The notes: generated by a model from the letters alone, not told the origin. A stretch of 38,381 nt of DNA from Acidobacteriaceae bacterium (GCA_003152695.1 PMAT01000115.1:1-38381); one strand, 5' to 3'. Shown: positions 25,219 to 33,276, counted from the first letter of the stretch. A program made the numbers and translations.

Positions 25219-25812
25219 CTAATGCCACGTGTACCCCAGCATGAATTGCAGGGACGCATTGATGCCGGGATTGTGCTTGCCCAGCGAAGCGTTGGAAAGG
25301 TGATAGGCCTTGACGGCCAGGTCCCAGGAGTTGCGCTCGTTGCGGAATATCTGCGCGCCCACTTCGGCGCCGCTGGTGAAGTTCACGTTGAAGGTGTCGC
25401 CCGGCGGCAGATTGTGGGGACTGAAGAGCACGCCTCCCACCGCCGCGAAATAGGGTGCAACTTTGCCGGGGCTGGTGAAGTTCCACTTGGCGATGAACGG
25501 ATTGATTCCTGCAGCGTACTGGCCGCCGTGGATCCAGTATTCGTCCACCGGAATGATGTCCCCCGCCATCTCGAAGGTGCCGCGGAGAAAACCGCCGCCA
25601 TGTTCGTTGGTCAGCACGCGACCGAGGCGGAAGCCGACTAGGAATGACCCCCCGCTAGGTGAACTGGCGACGGAGGTGCCGCCCCCGACGAACACTCCCT
25701 TGTTCCAGCCGGGATGACGAAGTACATCAACCGGGCTATCGGTCGGAAGTTGCGCCAGCAAGGGCGCACCGGCAAGGCAGCAGAACAGGACAAGACGAAT
25801 GGCTTTGTTCAT
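25219..25812 (-). CDS. PagL-like acyloxyacyl hydrolase (lipid A 3-O-deacylase type)
   Basis: A predicted outer-membrane beta-barrel of 197 residues with a signal peptide (MNKAIRLVLFCCLAGAPLLAQ) and alternating barrel strands ending in an aromatic C-terminus (MLGYTWH). The segment KAYHLSNASLGKHNPGIN (H171, S173 from the ATG at 25812) matches the catalytic His-x-Ser-Asn region of PagL, which removes the 3-O acyl chain from lipid A. The start at 25812 is chosen for the signal peptide; the frame is open to 25857. Function in this organism, and the lipid substrate, are inferred. Confidence 0.8.
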   Translation of the reverse strand: MNKAIRLVLFCCLAGAPLLAQLPTDSPVDVLRHPGWNKGVFVGGGTSVASSPSGGSFLVGFRLGRVLTNEHGGGFLRGTFEMAGDIIPVDEYWIHGGQYAAGINPFIAKWNFTSPGKVAPYFAAVGGVLFSPHNLPPGDTFNVNFTSGAEVGAQIFRNERNSWDLAVKAYHLSNASLGKHNPGINASLQFMLGYTWH

Positions 25813-25911
25813 TGTGTTTTTAAGGGTAATGGCAAAAGCTATCAGGTTTCGGTGCAAGCACGCAAACCACCCACGAAGAAGGCCAGGAAACCAGGCAGCG
25901 GTAAAGTCAAT

Positions 25912-26859
25912 TTACGGAGCGATCGCCTTCAGCAGCCGAAAATAGCGTCGCGCCTTGTGCACGTCCTTGGCGATCTGCTCGCGCAGCGCTTCCACCGACG
26001 GAAACTTGATCTCGGGCCGCAGCCGCTGCAGGAAAATCAGTTCCAGCTCCGTCTCCGGCAGCAACTCGATGGGATGGAAATTCAGCAGGTGGCTCTCGAT
26101 GGCGAAAGATTCCGCCCCAAAAGTTGGGCGGTTTCCCACGTTGGTCACCGCCTCGAAACATTCGCTGCCGATGCGCAGCCACGTGATATACACCCCGAGG
26201 GCGGGAACCAATTCGTCGTAGCGCGCCAGGTTCACCGTCGGCACCGTGTATTTGTGCCCATAGCCGCGTCCGCGCCCCGGATTCGAGAAGATGCTGAAGG
26301 GGCGGCCGAGCAGCGCGCGCGCCTTCGCCATTTTTCCTTCGGCGATCAGTTTACGAATCTCGGTGCTGGAGACGTGATGACCCCGCAATACCTGCTCGGG
26401 ATAGATGATGGCGGCGAAACCAAACTCTTTGCCCAGATCGGCCAGCGTGTTTACGTTGCCTTGCGCTTTGTGGCCGAAATGGAAGTTGTAACCCTCATGT
26501 ACTTCGCGCGCATGGAGCGCATCCACCAGCACGGTCTTGGCGAAGTCGTGCGCCGTCATCAGCGAGAGGTCGCGGGTGAAGGGCAACACCAGCACGGCAT
26601 CCACGCGGGTCTGTTGCAGCAGTCGCAGCTTGATGGGCAAAGGCGTCAGCAGCTTGGGCGCGACATCTGGACGCAAAATGCGGTAGGGATGCGGCTCGAA
26701 GGTCACCACCACCGCTTGGCCGCCAAGCGCGTGGGTGCGGTCCGCCATCAGCCGCACCACTTCCTGATGAGCGCGGTGGACGCCATCAAAGTTCCCCACG
26801 CTAACCACCGTGGGACCAAGCTCGGCCGGCACTTCTTCGAGACTGCGGAATACTTGCAT
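25912..26859 (-). CDS. ribF: Bifunctional riboflavin kinase / FAD synthetase
   Basis: Makes FMN from riboflavin and FAD from FMN. The N-terminal FMN adenylyltransferase domain shows VGNFDGVHRAHQEVV and the later ISSTEIR-like SSTEIRKLI. The C-terminal riboflavin kinase domain shows GRGRGYGHKYTVPTVNL, TNVGNRPTF and ESHLLNF, with the final LRPEIKFPSVEAL. At 315 residues it is full length. It is the last gene of a compact minus-strand set (ygfZ, DUF1844, metallo-hydrolase, ribF) with small or no gaps. Confidence 0.95.
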   Translation of the reverse strand: MQVFRSLEEVPAELGPTVVSVGNFDGVHRAHQEVVRLMADRTHALGGQAVVVTFEPHPYRILRPDVAPKLLTPLPIKLRLLQQTRVDAVLVLPFTRDLSLMTAHDFAKTVLVDALHAREVHEGYNFHFGHKAQGNVNTLADLGKEFGFAAIIYPEQVLRGHHVSSTEIRKLIAEGKMAKARALLGRPFSIFSNPGRGRGYGHKYTVPTVNLARYDELVPALGVYITWLRIGSECFEAVTNVGNRPTFGAESFAIESHLLNFHPIELLPETELELIFLQRLRPEIKFPSVEALREQIAKDVHKARRYFRLLKAIAP

Positions 26860-26873
26860 GGGGAACTGGTGTC

Positions 26874-27653
26874 CTACAGGTCGAACTCGAGTTTCAGGCC
26901 GTCGTGCGCCAGGCGCACGTTATCGGGGAGCGCCGCATTAGTTTCTTCATGCGGCAGGTCGTGCGAGATGTGCGTGAAGTACGCCCGCTTGGGCCTCAGC
27001 CGCTCCACCAGCTTCAGAGAGTTCTCCACCGTCGAGTGCGTGGGATGAGGATGGTGCCGCAGGGCATCGAGAAACAAGATGTCGAGCCCGTGCAACTGTT
27101 CCAGCGACTGCTCCGGGATGCTGCTGAAGTCCGTGAGATACGCGGCCGAGCCGAAGCGATAGGCTTCGATCGGAGCGTCTCCGTGGAGCACCTCCAGTGG
27201 CGTGAAGATTGCTCCAAACAGGTCCACCGGCCCATTGATCGCGCGCAACTCGACTTGCGCCAGACTGCCGTACTTGTAATCTGCCTCGAAGATGTAGCGG
27301 AAAACGCTGCGCAGCGTCTGCGCGGTGGCGTCGCTGGCATAAAGCGGAATTTTGCCGCCGCCGGTCACGCGAGGGAAGCTGAGCGGCCTCACGTCGTCGA
27401 GCCCAAGAATGTGATCGGCATGGCCGTGGGTGTAAAGCACGGCGTCAATTTTGCGAATGCCTTCGCGGAGGGCCTGCTCGCGGAAGTCGGGCGTGGTGTC
27501 GATGAGAACGGTGTGGCCATTCCACTGCACCATGACCGATGGGCGAGTGCGCCGGTCGTGCGGGTCGGAGGAGGTGCACACGCGGCAGTCGCAGCCGATG
27601 GTGGGCACGCCCATCGAGGTCCCGCTGCCCAAAACCGTGAGCACGGCTTTCAT
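26874..27653 (-). CDS. Metallo-beta-lactamase fold hydrolase, PhnP-like
   Basis: A 259-residue cytoplasmic metallo-hydrolase. The metal motif is HGHADH (H76, H78, D80, H81), with further ligands in VLHGD and TDFS and a late H in THISHDL. An N-terminal C21, C23, C26 (GCDCRVC) is the structural zinc site of the PhnP phosphodiesterase group. PhnP opens cyclic ribosyl phosphates; in a genome without nearby phn genes the substrate may be another cyclic phosphodiester. Its ATG shares one base with the stop codon of the upstream DUF1844 gene (TGATG), so translation is coupled. Confidence 0.88.
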   Translation of the reverse strand: MKAVLTVLGSGTSMGVPTIGCDCRVCTSSDPHDRRTRPSVMVQWNGHTVLIDTTPDFREQALREGIRKIDAVLYTHGHADHILGLDDVRPLSFPRVTGGGKIPLYASDATAQTLRSVFRYIFEADYKYGSLAQVELRAINGPVDLFGAIFTPLEVLHGDAPIEAYRFGSAAYLTDFSSIPEQSLEQLHGLDILFLDALRHHPHPTHSTVENSLKLVERLRPKRAYFTHISHDLPHEETNAALPDNVRLAHDGLKLEFDL

Positions 27654-28297
27654 CAGGGCTTGCCGTCGCCCGCCGGTCCACCCTGCGGCGGATGCGCGAG
27701 CAAGTTGGTGACCTCAAGGTAGGCCATGCGCAATTCGTAAAGGCAGTTCTGCAGCATATTCTGCTCGGCCGGCGTCAAGTTGCCCTTGGTCTTGTCTTGC
27801 AGGATGGCCAGCGTGTCGATGGTTTGCCGGGCGCCCAACAGGTCCACCTGCGGCTTCGCGCCTTGCGGCGCCGCCAAACCAAGCTGCATCAGCGAACTCA
27901 TATAAAGCGAGGCGACAAACTTCTCGAAAGTCATCTCGAAGTCTTGCGCGCGGTGCGGCTGTCCCTGCTTGCGCATCTCCTTCTCGATGCTTTCGTCGAT
28001 CTCGCGTGTGGACTCCCGGTAAGCCGCGGCAGAGTCGTGCTGCTCCTGGGCGCTCGGCCCTTCGGGAGCGGCTTCATCGGTCACGATGGGCGTGGACTGC
28101 GCCGCGCTTTCTGGCGCAGGTTGTTGTTGTGCCGCGCGCCGCTCTTCGTTGACCACTCGCTGCGCTTCACTCTTCTCGCGTTCGCGTTCGGCGCGGCGCT
28201 CTTCGTCTTCCACCACGTCCTGGCGCAACTCGCCATCGGTGCTGAATAAGCGGCGGTCGGTTACTACGAATTCAGGTTTCTTCTCTTTGTCGGCCAT
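27653..28297 (-). CDS. DUF1844-domain protein
   Basis: A 214-residue protein starting at ATG 28297 (MADKEKKPEFVVTDRR). The middle is a long charged, Glu/Arg/Ala-rich stretch, probably coiled coil or disordered. The C-terminal half has the DUF1844 pattern: MTFEKFVASLYMSSLMQLGL, then a helical region with ARQTIDTLAILQDKTKGNLT and LQNCLYELRMAYLEV. DUF1844 has no known function but is conserved in acidobacteria and deltaproteobacteria. It overlaps the downstream metallo-hydrolase start by one base and follows ygfZ by seven bases. Confidence 0.87.
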   Translation of the reverse strand: MADKEKKPEFVVTDRRLFSTDGELRQDVVEDEERRAEREREKSEAQRVVNEERRAAQQQPAPESAAQSTPIVTDEAAPEGPSAQEQHDSAAAYRESTREIDESIEKEMRKQGQPHRAQDFEMTFEKFVASLYMSSLMQLGLAAPQGAKPQVDLLGARQTIDTLAILQDKTKGNLTPAEQNMLQNCLYELRMAYLEVTNLLAHPPQGGPAGDGKP

Positions 28298-28304
28298 AGG
28301 TTGT

Positions 28305-29378
28305 TTACTCGCTGAAGGGGAGGGTCCGGACGGTGGCGCTCTGCTCCCCAATCTGCACCGTAGCGCCGGGAGGTGCGGCTTCGCGCCGCGCGTAGCCGAG
28401 CGCCAGCGTCCGCTCGCCACTCGGAAATGGAATCCGCGCCGCGCTGGTTATCTCTCCCACATCCTTGTCGTTGGCGCGAACTTTGGTTCCCGGCGCAGGA
28501 AGCTGGCCAGCCGGATGTCCCTGCACTTCGAAGCCGGTAAACATGCGATGCACGCTGCCGCGCGAGCGAATTCGCTCTACGATCTCCTGCCCGATGTAGC
28601 AGCCCTTTGTGAAATTCAACGCATGCTGCTGTCCCGTCTCCTGCGGCAAATCGCGTTCCCGAAGATCAACTCCGAAGCGCGGTACTCCTCTGACGATGCG
28701 ATAGAGTTCGATTGCATCGCTGCCCACGGGCGTGAGGCCGGCCGCGACCAGCGCGTCCCAGATTACGTCCATGTTCTCGGAAGCGAACCAGATCTCGAAT
28801 CCATCCATCTGCGGCTGCGCGCTGCGCGCGATGGAAATCCCAACCTTGCGCCACACTGCGTCGATCACCTGCCCGGGATCGAGTTGTGCGACGTCCAGAC
28901 CGGCCGCCGCCAAAATCTCGCGCGACTTCGATATTGGGCCAGCCACGCCAATCGCGGCCAGTTTGTCGCTGATGTCGGCGACCTCGACATCGTCCATGAT
29001 GATGTAGCGATCGAAGATATCGGCTATCGTCGGCGCTTGCTCGCGGTCGGTGGTGACCAGCAGGTAATCGCCGCGGTTGTAGGCAACCAGGTCTCCCTGG
29101 ATGCGCCCCTGCGCGCTAAGCACGAAGCTGTACACCCCATGCCCCGGCGCCAGGTCGCGGACATTGTTGGTGACCATGCCATTTAGCCAGCGCACGCGGT
29201 CCTCTCCGGCCAGCACCAGCTTGGCCTGCCAGCTCATGTCGAGGAGTGCGCAGCCCTGCATCAGAGCTTGAAATTCAGCCGCGGAATTGCCAAAATCCGC
29301 CGGGGTTTCCGCGCCGCGATACATGCCCAGGTGCGCGCCGCTGGCCGCAAGCTTCTCTTGAAAGGTGGTAACACTCAT
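28305..29378 (-). CDS. ygfZ: YgfZ/GcvT-family folate-binding protein
   Basis: A 357-residue folate-binding protein related to the glycine-cleavage T protein. The signature KGCYIGQE, with the conserved C260, is present. YgfZ helps assembly or repair of iron-sulfur clusters. The start is ATG at 29378 (MSVTTFQEKL), 12 bases after a TATAAT, so the leader is about five bases. Downstream genes follow within seven bases. Confidence 0.9.
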   Translation of the reverse strand: MSVTTFQEKLAASGAHLGMYRGAETPADFGNSAAEFQALMQGCALLDMSWQAKLVLAGEDRVRWLNGMVTNNVRDLAPGHGVYSFVLSAQGRIQGDLVAYNRGDYLLVTTDREQAPTIADIFDRYIIMDDVEVADISDKLAAIGVAGPISKSREILAAAGLDVAQLDPGQVIDAVWRKVGISIARSAQPQMDGFEIWFASENMDVIWDALVAAGLTPVGSDAIELYRIVRGVPRFGVDLRERDLPQETGQQHALNFTKGCYIGQEIVERIRSRGSVHRMFTGFEVQGHPAGQLPAPGTKVRANDKDVGEITSAARIPFPSGERTLALGYARREAAPPGATVQIGEQSATVRTLPFSE

Positions 29379-29390
29379 ACCGAATCTTTG

Positions 29391-29396
29391 ATTATA
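29391..29396 (-). promoter_or_regulatory. -10 box (TATAAT) of the ygfZ operon
   Basis: A consensus TATAAT on the minus strand, 12 bases before the ATG at 29378. It predicts a very short leader. No clear -35 box is seen. Confidence 0.6.
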
Positions 29397-29410
29397 GCGA
29401 AGGAAGGGAG

Positions 29411-29505
29411 GCAGCATTCGGCGCTCAGCAGTCAGCCATCAGCCAACGAAGTTTAGCTGCTGGCTGATAGCTGATAGCTGACGGCCGCCGTGCTGAGTGC
29501 TGAGT
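29411..29505. repeat. Short-period and inverted repeats between divergent promoters
   Basis: The stretch contains repeated CTGATAG and GCTGAGT units and inverted matches of GTCAGCCATCAGCC with GGCTGATAGCTGA. The plus-strand -10 box of the dehydrogenase gene sits just beyond its right end. Confidence 0.45.
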
Positions 29506-29507
29506 GC

Positions 29508-29513
29508 TACTAT
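29508..29513 (+). promoter_or_regulatory. -10 box of the dehydrogenase gene; predicted leaderless start
   Basis: TACTAT, six bases, then GTG at 29520. Same geometry as at the UvrC-like, nadE and hpnK-like genes. No clear -35 box. Confidence 0.5.
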
Positions 29514-29519
29514 TTTCCC

Positions 29520-30569
29520 GTGCCTACTAAGAAGCGCATCGCAGTGGTTCCCGGAGACGGCATCGGCAAAGAAGTCGTTCCCAACGCTCTCGAAGTGGTT
29601 CGCGCCAGCGGAGCGGCGGTCGAGTTCACTACGTTCGACTGGGGCGCCGACCGCTACCTGGCCGACGGCACCACGGTTCCAGCAGACGGCTTTCCCATGC
29701 TGGCGCGTGACTTCGACGCGATCTTTGTCGGAGCGCTGGGCGATCCGCGCGTGCCCAGCAATATCCACGCCAAGGAAATTCTGCTCGGCATGCGCTTCAA
29801 GATGGACCTTTACGCCAATGTGCGCCCGGTGCGCCTGCTCGATGCCTCGCTGTGCCCGCTCAAGAACGCCTCGCCTGACGACATCAACTTCACGGTGGTC
29901 CGCGAAAACACCGAAGGTGTTTACATGGACATGGGCGGCAACTTCAAATTCGGCACGCCCGATGAAGTTGCCACGCAAGAGGACATCAACACGCGCAAGG
30001 GTGTGGAGCGCATCATTCGTTTCGCCTTCGAATACGCGCGGGCCAATGGCCGCGAGAAGGTCATGATGTCCGGCAAGTCAAACGTGATGACCTACGCCGG
30101 CGGCCTGTGGCAGCGCGTCTTCAAGGAAGTGGCAAAGGAGTTCTCCGAGATCCAGACGCAGCACATGTACGTGGATGCGCTCTGCCTGCAGATGGTGCGC
30201 GAGCCGCGCTCACTCGACGTGATCGTCACCAACAACATGTTCGGCGACATCATTACCGACCTGGCTGCCGCGTTGCAAGGCGGGCTTGGCATGGCCGCCA
30301 GCGGAAATATTCATCCCGGCCGCACTTCGATGTTCGAGCCGGTGCATGGCTCGGCGCCTTTGATCGCGGGAAAGAACATCGCCAACCCCATGGGCTCAAT
30401 TCTCACCGCGGCCATGATGCTGGCGCACCTGGGCCTGAAAGCCGAGGCGCAGAAGATCGAGAGCGCGGTGCTGGATGCGGTCCGCGAGCTGAAGATGACC
30501 GTCGATGTGGGAGGCTCGCTGGGCACACGCGAGTGCGCGCAGTGGATCGCGGAGCGCGTAGCGAAGTAG
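29520..30569 (+). CDS. Isocitrate/isopropylmalate dehydrogenase family enzyme
   Basis: NAD(P)-dependent decarboxylating beta-hydroxyacid dehydrogenase of 349 residues. Motifs: VVPGDGIGKEVV (start), VRPVRLLDASLCPLK, VVRENTEGVYMDMGG, MSGKSNVMTYAGGLW, and the metal-binding NNMFGDIITDLAAAL, followed by EPVHGSAP and GKNIANPMGSI for the cofactor. The substrate loop lacks the phosphorylatable Ser of classical isocitrate dehydrogenase and is closer to isopropylmalate or tartrate/D-malate types. The exact substrate cannot be fixed from sequence alone. The GTG at 29520 gives MPTKKRIAVVPG; an upstream ATG at 29490 is in frame but precedes the -10 box. The ispA-type gene follows 24 bp downstream. Confidence 0.88.
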   Translation: MPTKKRIAVVPGDGIGKEVVPNALEVVRASGAAVEFTTFDWGADRYLADGTTVPADGFPMLARDFDAIFVGALGDPRVPSNIHAKEILLGMRFKMDLYANVRPVRLLDASLCPLKNASPDDINFTVVRENTEGVYMDMGGNFKFGTPDEVATQEDINTRKGVERIIRFAFEYARANGREKVMMSGKSNVMTYAGGLWQRVFKEVAKEFSEIQTQHMYVDALCLQMVREPRSLDVIVTNNMFGDIITDLAAALQGGLGMAASGNIHPGRTSMFEPVHGSAPLIAGKNIANPMGSILTAAMMLAHLGLKAEAQKIESAVLDAVRELKMTVDVGGSLGTRECAQWIAERVAK

Positions 30570-30579
30570 TTGCGATTGT

Positions 30580-30585
30580 TATACT
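30580..30585 (+). promoter_or_regulatory. -10-like box before the polyprenyl synthase gene
   Basis: TATACT, then eight bases, then ATG at 30594. A start of transcription here would leave almost no leader. It may be an internal promoter, since the upstream gene ends at 30569. Confidence 0.4.
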
Positions 30586-30593
30586 GCCCTTTC

Positions 30594-31475
30594 ATGCTCA
30601 AGGACACGCTGCAACAAGGCCGAACCGTTACCGACAAGACGCTGGAGCGCCTGCTCCCGCCGGGTTCACAGTATCCCGCTTCCATTCATCAGGCGATGCG
30701 GCACAGCATCTTTGCCGGAGGCAAGCGCCTGCGGCCGATCCTGTGCATGGAAGCCGCGCAGATGATTGAGGGCTGCATTCCGCCTGGCATCGAGGAGTTG
30801 GGCGCGGCATTGGAGATGCTGCACACCTACTCGCTCATCCACGACGACCTTCCCGCGCTCGACAATGACGATCTGCGCCGTGGGCGCCCCACGTGTCACA
30901 AAGCATTTGGCGAGGCGACGGCCATCCTCGCGGGCGACGCGCTGCAGACCTATGCCTACGAAGTGCTGGCTAAGTTGCAGTGCCCGGCGGAGGCCCGGGT
31001 CGCCATCATCGCCGAGATCGCGCGCGACACTGGTACCATCGGCGGCATGATTGGCGGCCAAGTCATGGACCTCGAGGCCGAACATGTGCATCCCGACGCG
31101 AAGACGCTGGAGTACATTCATCGCTCTAAGACGGGCGCGCTGCTGACGGCGAGCGTCGTCACCGGCGGCATGTATGCGGGAGCGAACGCGTCGCAGCTCC
31201 AGAGTCTGCGCGACTTCGGCCAGAACATTGGGCTGGCGTTTCAGATTGTGGATGATGTTCTCGACGTGACCCAGACCTCGGAGCAGTTAGGCAAGACCGC
31301 AGGCAAAGACACCGCGCACGACAAGGCGACCTATCCCGCGCTGTTCGGCATCGAGGCCTCGCTGAAGAAAGCCGACGAGCTGGTCGCAGCAGCCGAAGCT
31401 GCGCTCGACCAGTTCGGCGAACGCGCCACCACCCTGCGCGAGATCGCGAAGTTTCTGGTGGAGAGGAAGAAGTGA
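30594..31475 (+). CDS. ispA: Short-chain polyprenyl diphosphate synthase (farnesyl-PP synthase type)
   Basis: Condenses isopentenyl diphosphate with allylic diphosphates. The first Asp-rich motif is DDLPALD (84-90), the bacterial two-residue-insert form, and the second is DDVLD (D220, D221, D224). The N-terminal AGGKRLRP Arg patch and GGQVMDLEAE are present. At 293 residues it is the length of bacterial farnesyl/geranylgeranyl diphosphate synthases. The chain length of the product is inferred. The ATG at 30594 gives MLKDTLQQG; the frame is open to 30570 but the extra residues have no support. It follows the dehydrogenase gene. Confidence 0.9.
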   Translation: MLKDTLQQGRTVTDKTLERLLPPGSQYPASIHQAMRHSIFAGGKRLRPILCMEAAQMIEGCIPPGIEELGAALEMLHTYSLIHDDLPALDNDDLRRGRPTCHKAFGEATAILAGDALQTYAYEVLAKLQCPAEARVAIIAEIARDTGTIGGMIGGQVMDLEAEHVHPDAKTLEYIHRSKTGALLTASVVTGGMYAGANASQLQSLRDFGQNIGLAFQIVDDVLDVTQTSEQLGKTAGKDTAHDKATYPALFGIEASLKKADELVAAAEAALDQFGERATTLREIAKFLVERKK

Positions 31476-31559
31476 TTCAGCAGCGTTCGGCCCGCCCGCG
31501 CGATACCGGCAGTCCCCGTGTCGCTCAGTTCACATCGGTGATCAGCCTGTTCTGAAGAC

Positions 31560-31976
31560 TCACGCACTCCAGGGATTAATTACGGAAACCACAATATCGT
31601 CAAAGTGCACCGTGTTGCGCGTAGCCAACGTCGCCCGGTGGGCGAGGGCAATACCGGCGATCATAGTGTCACGCAGGTCACCTGGACGCCCCTCCTTGTG
31701 GCGTGAAGCCATCAGGTCAGCCGCGTGCTGCGCGGCAGCAGCATCAAAAACGGCAACCCGTTGGCCGATCCTGTCCAGAAGCGCCTCGAACGCCTGAATC
31801 AGCGAGGACCGGCGCTTCCCGGCAGGCATGATCTGCAGCCCGAAGCGGACTTCGAGAACAGTGATGGAAGTGGTCCAGACGGATATCCGAGGTTGCTTAT
31901 CAAGCCACGCGACGACTTGCTCGTCGGGCGCCTGGCGCATCAGTGCCGAAAGCACGTTCGTGTCCAGAATGATCAT
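31560..31976 (-). CDS. PIN-domain toxin, FitB/VapC type
   Basis: A 138-residue PIN-domain ribonuclease, toxin of a type II toxin-antitoxin pair. Candidate metal-binding acids are D5 (ILDTNVLS), E42 (VLEVRFG) and D103 (LRDTMIAGIA), with the conserved TRN and F near 120-125. FitB/VapC toxins cleave RNA, often tRNA or rRNA. The start shares one base with the antitoxin stop (TAATG), giving coupled translation. The length and motif set favour FitB. Confidence 0.93.
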   Translation of the reverse strand: MIILDTNVLSALMRQAPDEQVVAWLDKQPRISVWTTSITVLEVRFGLQIMPAGKRRSSLIQAFEALLDRIGQRVAVFDAAAAQHAADLMASRHKEGRPGDLRDTMIAGIALAHRATLATRNTVHFDDIVVSVINPWSA

Positions 31977-32221
31977 TACTTAAATGTGGGGGGCCTGATA
32001 GCGTGGCCTCGCAGCTCAGGAATGTCTGAAACCAGGCCGTCCTTGGCAAACAAGGCGGCGATCTCCGTCCCCAGTCCGCCAGCCGGGTTTTCGTCCTGGT
32101 TGACGGCGCTGCGCAGAATCTCTCGCACCTCTTCTTCCATGCTGCGGCCATGTCGCGCGGCGCGGCGTTGCAAGCGCTGCTTTACCGTATTCTCGATGCT
32201 GCGAACAACAAACTGGGCCAT
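31976..32221 (-). CDS. FitA-like ribbon-helix-helix antitoxin
   Basis: An 81-residue antitoxin. The N-terminal MAQFVVRSIENTVKQRLQRR, then GRSMEEEVREILRSAV, is the ribbon-helix-helix DNA-binding domain that autoregulates the operon. The C-terminal half (GLVSDIPELRGHAIRPP) is the toxin-binding tail of FitA-like proteins. It precedes the toxin with a one-base stop/start overlap. A perfect palindrome at 32244-32259 lies just upstream as probable operator. Confidence 0.92.
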   Translation of the reverse strand: MAQFVVRSIENTVKQRLQRRAARHGRSMEEEVREILRSAVNQDENPAGGLGTEIAALFAKDGLVSDIPELRGHAIRPPTFK

Positions 32222-32243
32222 GCCGGTCTCCTACTTCTCATGA

Positions 32244-32259
32244 TGATATCATGATATCA
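32244..32259. promoter_or_regulatory. Perfect 16 bp palindrome, probable FitA operator
   Basis: TGATATCATGATATCA, two abutting TGATATCA palindromes. It starts 23 bp upstream of the antitoxin start and overlaps the stop codon of the AbrB-like gene. The half-site resembles the TGATAGCA-type half-sites known for FitA. Binding is inferred. Confidence 0.6.
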
Positions 32260-32469
32260 CAGCTTCGAGCGCCCCGCGCTGCCAGCCAATCCTCGAATGG
32301 CCGCATGATAGGACTTGGGCTTCTTCAGGAGAAGGACCCGTTTGCCACGAACCACCACAAGTAGCTTGTCTCCGGGCTTCAGACGCAGAGCTGCGCGCGC
32401 CTCACGTGGGATCACGATCTGGTTCTTCGCCGTAAGAGTTACTTCCGCCATCGCTCCATATTTTGCCAC
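32257..32469 (-). CDS. AbrB/MazE/SpoVT-like DNA-binding protein
   Basis: A 64- or 70-residue swapped-hairpin beta-barrel DNA-binding protein: VTLTAKNQIVIPREARAAL, then LKPGDKLLVVVRGKRVLLLKK. Such proteins are antitoxins or transition-state regulators. GTG at 32469 and ATG at 32451 are both possible starts; MAEVTLTAKN from the ATG matches the family better. It lies 35 bp upstream of the FitA/FitB pair on the same strand, with no toxin of its own between. Confidence 0.85.
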   Translation of the reverse strand: MAKYGAMAEVTLTAKNQIVIPREARAALRLKPGDKLLVVVRGKRVLLLKKPKSYHAAIRGLAGSAGRSKL

Positions 32470-32499
32470 AACGTAAAGTGGCAGGAAGAACTCGTCCGC

Positions 32500-33270
32500 C
32501 TAGACCGACTGGACCGGTATGGCCAGTAGGTCCTCCACCAGCCCGACTTCTTTCTGCACGAAAGGCTCGGCGTATTGGACACCCGCAAGCAGGCCATAGA
32601 AAGCGGCCATGGCGGCGAGTCGCTCGCGGATTTCCACCTGGCGGGGGAAGAGTCCGCTGCCCGCCGACTGGTCCTGGTACTGCGACTGGTAGGCCATCAG
32701 GGCGGCGAAGCGGGTCTCAAATTGTTCGGAGATGTCCACGACGAACGACGGGCGAACATCGGCATAGAGGCTGGCATAGACGATCTTGTAGGGGCGGTGT
32801 GGCGGAAGAGAGCACAGCGCACTCAACTCCTCGGGAGGAACATCCGCGGTCGCGTCGGTGTGGCCGAGTTTCGCCAGTCCCGCGAGGAACGCGGCTTCAT
32901 AACAAAGCACTGACGCGGTGGCGTGGTCAGGATGCCGCGCCTGCCAATAGGGAAGAATGAGCATGCGCGGGTGCAGTTCACGAATGACGCTCGCGACCTT
33001 GATCCGATTGCCGAGGGTGTTCTCCACGCGACCGTCGGGAATATCGAGCGCTCGGCGCCAACTGACTTTCAGGATGCGCGCCGCCTCGCCAGCCTCACGT
33101 GCCCGGTCTTCAATGCTGCCGCGCGTGCCCATCTCGCCCCGCGTGAGGTCGAGGATGGCAGTGCGGTGTCCGCGCTCCGCCATCTTGAGCAGCGTGCCGC
33201 CGCAGGTCTGCTCGACGTCGTCGCGATGCGCGGCAATGGCCAGGATGTCGCAGTGTGGCGTGTCAGGCAT
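32500..33270 (-). CDS. bshB1: Bacillithiol biosynthesis deacetylase BshB1
   Basis: Zinc-dependent LmbE-type hydrolase that removes the acetyl group from GlcNAc-malate to give GlcN-malate in bacillithiol synthesis. Zinc site residues are AAHRDD (H15, D17, D18) and H113/H116 in ARHPDH. The TRGEMGTRG segment and NRI...ELHPRM region are characteristic of BshB1. At 256 residues it is full length. It follows the O-methyltransferase gene by six bases. The other bacillithiol genes are not in the window. Confidence 0.93.
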   Translation of the reverse strand: MPDTPHCDILAIAAHRDDVEQTCGGTLLKMAERGHRTAILDLTRGEMGTRGSIEDRAREAGEAARILKVSWRRALDIPDGRVENTLGNRIKVASVIRELHPRMLILPYWQARHPDHATASVLCYEAAFLAGLAKLGHTDATADVPPEELSALCSLPPHRPYKIVYASLYADVRPSFVVDISEQFETRFAALMAYQSQYQDQSAGSGLFPRQVEIRERLAAMAAFYGLLAGVQYAEPFVQKEVGLVEDLLAIPVQSV

Positions 33271-33276
33271 AAAAAG

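Noticed and set aside
29411-29505. Regulatory operator cluster between ygfZ and the dehydrogenase gene
   Set aside because: The repeats are short-period and low-complexity; they look like slippage-prone intergenic DNA rather than spaced operators.
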